From: Chrysochromulina tobinii
Taxonomy: Eukaryota; Haptophyta; Prymnesiales; Chrysochromulinaceae
Length of the DNA stretch: 17,382 bases
Direction of reading: 5' to 3'
Assembly: GCA_001275005.1 (NCBI GenBank)
Contig: JWZX01002212.1
Coordinates: forward strand, 1-17,382
The notes beneath the pieces were generated by a model. That model was not told the DNA's origin and did not search any database. It saw nothing but the letters and a program-made list of their open reading frames with translations. The position numbers and the translations under genes are program-made. Below, piece after piece: positions 7,337 through 14,400 of this stretch. The first letter of the stretch is position 1; each line of letters starts with the position of its first letter.

Positions 7337-7350
7337 CATTCATATGAATG
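7337..7350. promoter_or_regulatory. Perfect 14-bp palindrome CATTCATATGAATG
   Basis: The sequence is identical to its own reverse complement and lies 35 bp upstream of the GalNAc-transferase ATG. It could be a dimeric transcription-factor site or a 5' UTR hairpin. An ATG inside it (7344) opens a different, out-of-frame ORF that overlaps the main start. Confidence 0.5.
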
Positions 7351-7384
7351 AGAGAGGGGCTTCGATGTCGCAGGCTCCCGCACG

Positions 7385-8743
7385 ATGTCGGTCCGTCTCG
7401 TGGCCATTTGTGCGCGCAGATTCTGCCGGCCTCTCACGGTACTCTTCGTCTTGATGGCGCTTGTCCTTTGTGGCCTCGTCAGCCAGCTGCTCTTCCTGCC
7501 TTCTCTTCTGACCAGACCGCACGCGGAGGCTGTCAGAAGTGCAAAAGGCTTTGGACACTCCTATGGCTACTCGACCGGTAGCAAGTGCCACAGCATGCCG
7601 CCGCAGCGCCCGCCGGAGAGCCGTCCTCCGGAGTGCGCGGCCCTGGCAGACGCTGCCGAGCGTGCCGCCCGCTCGCAAGCTGCCGTCATCGTCATCACTC
7701 ACGAAGAGGCGGGCTGCGCTCTGAGGAGGACACTGCTCACGGTCGGGTTACGAACGCCGGCCTCGCTGCTGGAAGAGGTGCGCGTGCTCGATGACGCCTC
7801 GAGCACGCCCGCCGAACGAGCTGTCGCCGTGGCGGGCGGCCTCGGCGCCGTGCCATCGCTGATAGTTCACTGGCAGCGCTCCTCGGTGCGCCTTGGCGTC
7901 GCCCGCGCGCGTGTGGCCGCGGCGCGCGCCGCCTCGGCGGAGGTGCTCGTGTTCCTGGACGCGCACTGCGAGCCGCAGCTCGGCTGGCTTCCACCCTTGC
8001 TCCAATATCTCTCCGAGTCGCCGCTCGCTGTCGCTCTCCCTGTGATCGAGAGCATCGAACCCATCAGTTGGTCGTATCGCCCTGGCCCCGAGCCCGAGTA
8101 CCCGCCACGCGGCGTGCTCGGCGGGTGGAACCTGAGCTTCGCGTGGGCGCAGCTGAGCGATTCGGAGCGCGCCGTACGTGCCGCAAGCCCGACCGCGCCG
8201 CTCCGCGCGCCCGTAATGGCGGGCGGCGTGTTCGCGATGCGGAGGGAGGCTTTCTTCGACCTCGGAGCCTACGACGAAGGGCTCGAAGTTTGGGGCGGTG
8301 AGAACGTGGAGATGTCGGTGCGCGTGTGGACGTGCGGCGGCCAGCTACTCACCCTTCCATGCTCGCGCGTCGGCCATATCTTCCGGCACTCCCAGCCCTT
8401 TAGCTTTCCGAACCGTTCGGGCGCCCTCACTGTGCTGCGCAACAACCGTCGCGTGGCAGCAGTTTGGATGGACGAGGTGGAGGTGCTCGTGGTGCGTGGC
8501 GGCGGGAGCAGCGACGACGGCGGCAACGCGGGCCGGCTGCTCACGCGCGAGCTCGCCGGCGACGCGACCCTCAGGGAGCGCCGCGCGCTGCGCCGCAGCC
8601 TCGCGTGCAAGCCCTTTCGATGGTATCTCGAGACGGTCTACCCCGACCACCCGCCGCTGCCGTCGGACTTTCGTTGGCGCGACGAGAATCGATCGCTGTC
8701 GACGGAGTATAAGACAGAGTTGGGGAGTAGCAGTAGGTTTTAG
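7385..8743 (+). CDS. Polypeptide N-acetylgalactosaminyltransferase-like (GT27), no lectin domain
   Basis: 452 codons. A type II anchor (about residues 17-41, PLTVLFVLMALVLCGLVSQL) places the enzyme in the Golgi with the catalytic domain lumenal. Hallmarks of GT27: VIVITHEEA (101-109, family consensus xHNE), VLDDASS (134-140), VLVFLDAHCEPQLGWL (187-202) containing the Mn2+/UDP-binding DxH-type DAH at 192-194, WGGENVEMSVRVWTCGG (303-319), SRVGHIFR (327-334) and RNNRRVAAVWMDE (352-364). These enzymes start mucin-type O-glycans by moving GalNAc from UDP-GalNAc to Ser/Thr. The protein ends about 90 residues after WMDE, leaving no room for the C-terminal ricin-type lectin domain of animal enzymes. 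The ATG at 7385 is chosen because the anchor starts right after it. It neighbours two sugar-methyltransferase genes. Confidence 0.85.
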   Translation: MSVRLVAICARRFCRPLTVLFVLMALVLCGLVSQLLFLPSLLTRPHAEAVRSAKGFGHSYGYSTGSKCHSMPPQRPPESRPPECAALADAAERAARSQAAVIVITHEEAGCALRRTLLTVGLRTPASLLEEVRVLDDASSTPAERAVAVAGGLGAVPSLIVHWQRSSVRLGVARARVAAARAASAEVLVFLDAHCEPQLGWLPPLLQYLSESPLAVALPVIESIEPISWSYRPGPEPEYPPRGVLGGWNLSFAWAQLSDSERAVRAASPTAPLRAPVMAGGVFAMRREAFFDLGAYDEGLEVWGGENVEMSVRVWTCGGQLLTLPCSRVGHIFRHSQPFSFPNRSGALTVLRNNRRVAAVWMDEVEVLVVRGGGSSDDGGNAGRLLTRELAGDATLRERRALRRSLACKPFRWYLETVYPDHPPLPSDFRWRDENRSLSTEYKTELGSSSRF

Positions 8744-9097
8744 TAACGATAAGGTCTTCTTCACCTAGTCTTCAGGTCACAGGTATGTACGTTATCGTGC
8801 GCATTCCGGGGCATTGCGGGCTCGTCGCGGCTCGCGCGCGGGCGCCGCGGGGCATCGCCATCGGGGCGTTTTCGTTAATTTAGTCGACGTTAGGCACGAA
8901 CAGCGTGTGGTTTTCTTTGCACAACGTAAGCATCAGTACCGTGAGTCGTGTGCGAAAGCTTGTTGGGGAGGAGAGCAAGAACACTGCGTTAACGACTGTT
9001 GAGTCACTTTGAGGCGCTCGCGAGGTCACGCGGGTGGCCCTTCGTGCGTGCTAATAGTTCCATCCTATGTGCGGGCCTCTCTATGCGCGGCGCGCGC
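8744..9097. other. Intergenic region between convergent 3' ends
   Basis: About 350 bp between the GalNAc-transferase stop and the QCR8 stop. A short inverted pair, ACGATAA (8746-8752) and TTATCGT (8792-8798), follows the first stop and could mark the transcript end. No convincing gene is seen. Confidence 0.5.
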
Positions 9098-9313
9098 TCA
9101 ATCGCGCTCGTGCAGCAGCTTATGGTGGTACGTCTCCTCCGCCCACTTGACGAGCGCGTAAGTGCCCACCATTGCCGGGATCATCGACGACCACGTCGAC
9201 ATCAGGTTGGTGCCGTGCCACTTGATCTTCTTCGTGATTTCGTAGGCGATGTCGCCAAACGCGCGCATCTCAAAGGGCGAGAAGGTCGTCACGCGCACGC
9301 CGCGGATACCCAT
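9098..9313 (-). CDS. QCR8: Cytochrome bc1 complex subunit 8-like (QCR8/UQCRQ)
   Basis: 71 codons from the ATG at 9313. The segment VTTFSPFEMRAFGDIAYEI resembles the conserved SPFEQRA motif of QCR8/UQCRQ. A single hydrophobic segment follows (about residues 43-60, STWSSMIPAMVGTYALVKWA) and then a short charged tail (HHKLLHERD). Known members are about 80-95 residues with one inner-membrane helix, so size and layout fit. The role is a small accessory subunit of respiratory complex III near cytochrome b. The ORF is open upstream to 9487, but that part is Arg/Ala-rich and unlike the family. CTTACCTTTCCCAG just before the ATG is a good 3' splice site, so an intron in the 5' UTR or after a short first exon is likely. 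Confidence 0.75.
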   Translation of the reverse strand: MGIRGVRVTTFSPFEMRAFGDIAYEITKKIKWHGTNLMSTWSSMIPAMVGTYALVKWAEETYHHKLLHERD

Positions 9314-9713
9314 GGCGACTGGGAAAGGTAAGCTGCGCAGCAGCGCAGTGGAGGGCGCAGCGGGTGAGCGGGATTGCGGCGTCAGAGGTCGAGCTGCGTC
9401 GCTGCGCGGCGTGGCGGCGAGCGCTCGTGGTGCCGTTCGGTGGCACGCGCGCGCGGGCTCAGGCCCTGACCGCCCGCAGGCGCGCACGCGCAGCCGTGCC
9501 TGAGCAAAGGCCTTTCATGCTGCCCCCGCATACCGAAGCTCTCGTTCTGGACAAGTCAAGACAAGAAAACGAAAAACCTCGTTGATGGAGGGTGAAGGAG
9601 GGTGGGCGTCAAACATCCATTCGGGAGTGGTGGTGAAAATGCGGAATCTAGACGAAACTTGCGAAATTCACTCACACAAGTGATACACACAATGCAACCC
9701 GTCTTCACGAGGT
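9314..9713. promoter_or_regulatory. Upstream region shared by QCR8 (-) and calpain (+)
   Basis: 400 bp between divergent start codons. The QCR8 side (9314-9500) is GC-rich and probably contains its 5' UTR or intron, with an acceptor-like sequence abutting the ATG. The calpain side (9540-9700) is notably more A-rich. No TATA box is obvious. Confidence 0.4.
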
Positions 9714-9730
9714 ATGCCAACCGCGAATGA
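9692..9730 (+). other. Upstream ORF overlapping the calpain start codon
   Basis: ATG at 9692 opens a 12-codon frame (MQPVFTRYANRE) ending at TGA 9728-9730. It is out of frame with the calpain ATG at 9714 and overlaps it. If transcribed, it would reduce translation of the main ORF. Confidence 0.45.
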
Positions 9731-11180
9731 GGAGATCATGTCACAAGGTGGCTACATCGGCGGCTGGGCAAGGATGTGCAACGGGCGCAGCGCGTGGTAC
9801 GTCAACCTGCTCTGCTGCCCCTTCGTGATGGTGTACAACAGCTTTTGGATCTACTGCTTTGGCTGCTGCCTGGAGTACTTGATCAGGTTCGCGAATACGG
9901 TGGGCTGCTTCGTCTTCAAGCTGTGCTGCTGGTGGTGCTGCGAGCACGTCGACAAGGCCTTCCCGGCGAACGCTTCGTCCATCGGCCCGTGGAAAGCCAA
10001 ATCCAAGGAGCAGATCGAGCAAGAGATCGAGTGGAAGCGCGCGACGGAGGTGGTGGACGCGCTCGGTCCGCAGCCCGTCGCAGGCAAGCCGCAGCCGCGC
10101 GTCAAGCTCTTCGAGGGCGGCGTCGAGGTGACCGACATCGCACAGGGCGGCCTCGGTGACTGCTGGCTCATGTCGGCGCTCTGCTGCATGGCGGAGCGGC
10201 CAGGGCAGCTGTACAAGATCTTCGTGCAGAATGCGTACTCGGACCGCGGCAAGTACTCGATCCGGATTTTCGACGGGCGAGCGGGCAAGTGGGTGACGGT
10301 CACGATCGACGACCTGCTACCCGTCGAAAAGGCCACTGGCCAGCTGCTCTACGCACAGCCCAAGGGCCGCGAGCTCTGGGTGCTGCTCCTCGAGAAGGCG
10401 TTCGCCAAGTTTTGCGGCAGCTACGCGGACCTCGACGGCGGCCATGAGATCTGGGCCTTCGAGGCGCTGACGGGCGACCCGGTCTTCAGCCTCATGCGTG
10501 AGGGTGGCTCGTCCAACGACGGCCACTGGGTACGCCACGAACTCGTGCACAAGCCCGGCACGGAGAAGCGTAAGATTGGGCTGCGCAAGTCGGACGAGAA
10601 GTTTTCAGATGAGCAGACCTTCCAGCTGGTGCGCACGTACATCCGCGCCGAGGCTCTGATGACGGCGTCCATCTCGAACCACGGTGAGGCGAAGCGCTCG
10701 GATGGCCTCGTCGCCGGCCACGCCTACTCCCTCCTCGACGCCAAATCCTTCTCCGGCGGCATCCACCTCGTGCGCCTGCGGAATCCGTGGGGCACGTTTG
10801 AATGGAAGGGCGCTTGGAGCGACGACGCGGCCGAGTGGAAGACGCACCCAAAGATCCAGAGGCTCATCAAGCCCTCCGCCGACAACGACGGCTCCTTCTG
10901 GATGAATTGGGACGATTTCATTGCACACTTCAACGGGCTCGATGTCTGCAACCGCTCGCGCGGCGTGCGAGATCTCTATCTCGATCTGCACGAGGATGAC
11001 GGCTGCCGGCGCCACAACGCCGGCCCGGCCAAAGGGTGCGCGTACGGCTGCTTCCTCTACTGGTTCTGCTGTGAGGGCGCCAAGGCCCTCTACTGCGGCA
11101 AGGTCGCCGGCAAGCAGACACTCAAGCCCCACGGCGGTCACGACGACAGCATGCTCTCGCAGATGCGCAACATCATCTGA
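9714..11180 (+). CDS. Calpain-like cysteine protease, Cys-rich membrane-associated N-terminus
   Basis: 488 codons. The calpain catalytic core (PF00648 type) spans about 128-425 with a full triad: Cys150 in QGGLGDCWLMSAL, His336 in GHAYSLLDA and Asn357 in RLRNPWG. Other conserved landmarks are KGRELWVLLLEKAFAK (217-232) and SFWMNWDDFIAHF (394-406). No C2-like, EF-hand or other regulatory domain follows. The N-terminus (about 28-80) is hydrophobic and Cys-rich (LLCCPFVMVY, CFGCCLEYL, KLCCWWCCEHVDKAF), and a second Cys/aromatic patch sits near the C-terminus (CAYGCFLYWFCCEGAKALYC, 442-461). Both could be S-acylated or inserted in a membrane. The inferred role is regulatory proteolysis at a membrane. 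Ca2+ dependence cannot be decided. The ATG at 9714 is the first in frame; an overlapping upstream ORF starts at 9692. Confidence 0.88.
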   Translation: MPTANEEIMSQGGYIGGWARMCNGRSAWYVNLLCCPFVMVYNSFWIYCFGCCLEYLIRFANTVGCFVFKLCCWWCCEHVDKAFPANASSIGPWKAKSKEQIEQEIEWKRATEVVDALGPQPVAGKPQPRVKLFEGGVEVTDIAQGGLGDCWLMSALCCMAERPGQLYKIFVQNAYSDRGKYSIRIFDGRAGKWVTVTIDDLLPVEKATGQLLYAQPKGRELWVLLLEKAFAKFCGSYADLDGGHEIWAFEALTGDPVFSLMREGGSSNDGHWVRHELVHKPGTEKRKIGLRKSDEKFSDEQTFQLVRTYIRAEALMTASISNHGEAKRSDGLVAGHAYSLLDAKSFSGGIHLVRLRNPWGTFEWKGAWSDDAAEWKTHPKIQRLIKPSADNDGSFWMNWDDFIAHFNGLDVCNRSRGVRDLYLDLHEDDGCRRHNAGPAKGCAYGCFLYWFCCEGAKALYCGKVAGKQTLKPHGGHDDSMLSQMRNII

Positions 11181-11350
11181 TCCCTCCTCTAGAGGCCTCC
11201 TCTAGGCGTGGGGCGAGCGAAGGCAGCACCTGCCACTCACGAATGAACCCGCCAGGAGCCCTCACGAGGCCAGTGCCAAAGCGGAAGCCAGCATGGAAAT
11301 CCGTTGATGATCGAACAGGAGCACGACGTGTAAGAGTTAATTCTCCTGCT

Positions 11351-11378
11351 GAGTGAAGCTGAGATCAGGTGGCGCACC
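11351..11378 (+). repeat. Left terminal inverted repeat, 28 bp
   Basis: Starts GAGTGAAGCTGAGATC and ends GGTGGCGCACC. It is the exact reverse complement of 16750-16777. The transposase frame is open into it through a GTG at 11353, which is probably not the start. Confidence 0.95.
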
Positions 11379-11421
11379 CGAACCGCGAGGACGGAAGTGT
11401 GGGAATTTGTGTTTTCCACAA

Positions 11422-14400
11422 ATGTATGACCGAAACGGCGCGCGCGCCCTTTTGGTGTCCCGCTCGAAGCACTTGCTGTCCCGCTCGAAGCACCTGCTGT
11501 CCCGCTCGAAGCGGGCGGCTTCAGCGCGCCCTATGCCATACATACTCGTCGATCCTGATCGCCGGCAGCACGTACTGGCCACCAAGGATGCTTACGATGC
11601 ATTCGTCAAGGCGCGTGGGCTTCATAGTCGCAACATGCGCGAGCTCATTGGCTTTGGTGCTTCGGGTCGTGAAGATGTCCAAGTGAAGGAGAAGTATAAC
11701 TACATGCTGCGTGACAATGTCAAGTGGGTGCTGCTCGACGGGACCAGCATCGCCGTACCGCTAGTCGGCTCGTACGACTATATGTGGAAGACGCTTGTGG
11801 CGCACCACGGCGCCACTTGCAAGCTCACCTCGTTCAAGAAGTTCATCAACGGCTCCAGGTCGAAGCTGCTCCACGAGAAGATTAAGGACGAGCCCGATAT
11901 CTTCTGGAGACTGACGGGTGAGCCGTCCGCCGTCGCGCTCCTCGGCGATGGCGACAGCCTGGTGGGCTTCGAATTTGAGCCTCCGCAGCTGCGAATCGAC
12001 TACGCAACCGTCACGCTCACCGTGCCCGTCGCGTCCACTGCCACCGCCGCCGCGCCCACCGCCGCCGCCGCCGGGCCGATACCTTACGGCATTTTGAGCA
12101 CCGCTCCGCGTCTCGGAATCGACCCGCCGCACGTGGCCCCAGCGGCGGCGCCCACGACGGCGCCCACGACGACGCCCACGACGACGCTCCCGATGCGGCG
12201 GGGTTGGATCCCGTCGCGGTTGCCCGCCGCCGTCGCGCCCACCGCCACCGCCGTCGCGCCCACCGCCACCGCCGTCGCGCCCACCACCGCTGCTGTCGTA
12301 CCCATCACCGCCAGCACTTCCACCACCGCCACCACATCCACCGCCAGGGAGCTCGTCGATCAGGCAGAAGCTCAGAGGCGGCGTGAGAAGCAAGAAGAGC
12401 GACGCGCACGCAAGCGCGCGCGCACAGACCAGAAGCGCGCGGAGCGCGAGCACGACAAGGCGCAGCGCGCCGCTATGCGACCCACTGCTGAGCGCCTCGC
12501 CGCCCTCGACGACTTTGCCTTGGCCCCCACCGGCTCCTGCAGCTCCTCATCTTCGGACTGCCCTAGTGCCGTCTCCGTTGCTACCTCCAGCGATGGAGAT
12601 GGCGCAGTGCCTTGGCAGCCCCTACAAGAGACATGGGCGCAGCTGACCGCGCCAGCGCCCACCGAGCTGCTGCCCAAGCCGTCATGTCAACGAGAAATGT
12701 CATGGACGCGGCTGGGCTGCCAAGACCGGTCGTGCAAGGACCCAGCGTGCATGAAAACGGATACGTGTTGTGTCCCCGCCGTGGACTCTGCAATGGCCAT
12801 CGAGCAGGCTGTACTCGCGGGAGCGGCGATCCACGAGGAGCTCTCGGACAGTCACCGGCTCGAGATGCTCCAGCTCACCGTTGACAACCTTGTGACGCGT
12901 GTGGAGCTTGAGGCCGAGCGGGACATGGCTGTCGCTGCTGTGACGGCTGCCGCTGTCGCTGCCGAGAAAGCACTTCAGTTGCGCATCGCCTCGCTGCAGG
13001 AACAGCTCGGCGGGGGCAACTGGCTCGACTCCGTGGGCAGGGCCAAACGCGCCGCCGCCGCCGCTGAGAGCAAGGCTGCTGAGGTGGCATCAGCCAAAGA
13101 GGCTGGTGAGGCTGAGCTGAAGGAGCTCAAAGAACTTCTGAAGCTGGGGCCCCGTCAGCGGGCCCAAGGTGCGGAGCTGCTTAAGAAGTGCACCTCGAAT
13201 GCAGAGGCGAGCAAAGCTGGCCTTGTGCCGGAGCTCAAGGCTCCCGTGCCAGCAAAGGCGGCAGACGTTGGGCTCAGTGAGCGCTGGGTCGACCAACTAG
13301 CTTTCTGCCTGGAGAAGCACCTCTTCTTTGCGGGCGCAGGCGACGTCGCTCGTACAAAGCTCGTTGCCCATGCACTCATGCGGCGTCCCGCCATCCAGAA
13401 CCTGCTCAATCGGCGTGATGCTCGTATGGAGCGTCTGCACCGGGTCATGGAGGAAATGATCGAGAGCGCGAAGGGGGTGCTCGACCACCTGAGCACAGGC
13501 GTGCGCGGCTCGCGCTCACGTGCAGACCATGAGCGCTTTGAGGCGATCGTCGCGGCGCTCACACCTGATGGTGCCACTGATCTCGATATGGGTCGCGCTA
13601 TCACAGAGCTGCTGGGCATCCACCACAGGCAGCTCGACCGTGCCCTTGAGCACCGTCGCATTGCTAATGAGGATGGAACCGTGGGCGCCTTCTCGCGCGC
13701 CACAGCCGTTCATCGCCAGCAGCGCAAGGATTATCGTGGCGTTGGTCGATGCGTGGCAATCAACTATTGGCACAAAGCGACGCGCCTCGACACGCGCCTC
13801 GGCAAAAAGAAGCGCCATCGTGAGGTCGACCCGGTCACGGGCAAGGTCTTCTATCGCGAGCATTGGCGGCACGTCCAGTACGACACGGATGCGCAGATCG
13901 CTGCCAATTTCTTCGTCTCAGTTGACTACCAGCAATATCTCGCTGAAGGTGGGCTGCCCTTCTCAAAGGACGTCTTCTGTCAGGCGAAGTGTTTCTGCAT
14001 CGAAAAGTCAGACTTCCAGGAGTGTGCGTGCCCACCGTGCACGCTAATGCGCGAGGCGGTGCGTGGTTGGCACCAGCAGCGTGCCAAATGGCACAAGGAG
14101 GGGGACCAGCCCGGAACGGCGGCGTGCGGCTGCGGCTGCTGTGCCAAGGGCTCTGCGTACCGCGAGGCATCAGGCTCGCTTGCTAAGCTGCGCGAGTATA
14201 TGCACGCCCCCTGTGGCAAGGCGAGCTTCCCCGAGCTTGCGATCCGGAGCGGCCCGAAGGCCACCGAGACCTTCGAGCTCTACCGACGGCAGTGCTGCCA
14301 CGCGCTGCTGCCTGAGGAAGCCTGCTCACACCGCCCGCCAGGGAGCAAGGCCAAGGAGCCCTGCAAGGAGTGTGCGCCTTGCGACAAGTGCACGTGGGCG

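Larger units (their letters stand above)
6954..7384. promoter_or_regulatory. Shared upstream region of two divergent glycan genes
   Basis: 431 bp between the start codons of the minus-strand methyltransferase and the plus-strand GalNAc-transferase, so it must contain both promoters unless one gene has a distant 5' exon. It contains the CAAGT microsatellite and a perfect 14-bp palindrome at 7337-7350. No clear TATA box is seen. The small plus-strand ORF inside it (7077 onward) is Arg-rich and not convincing. Confidence 0.5.

Noticed and set aside
2549-8743. Bacterial or giant-virus origin for the glycan genes
   Set aside because: FkbM and TylF families are common in both, but the membrane anchors, the GT27 neighbour, QCR8 and calpain nearby and the repeat-rich setting fit a nuclear eukaryotic locus. 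Older horizontal transfer is not excluded.
11353-11421. GTG at 11353 as the transposase start
   Set aside because: It lies inside the terminal inverted repeat, and nuclear eukaryotic genes rarely start with GTG. The first ATG is at 11422.
11761-12453. 230-codon minus-strand ORF with long Gly runs
   Set aside because: It is a shadow of the Pro/Thr/Ala linker of the transposase; the Gly runs are the complement of the GCC/ACC repeats.
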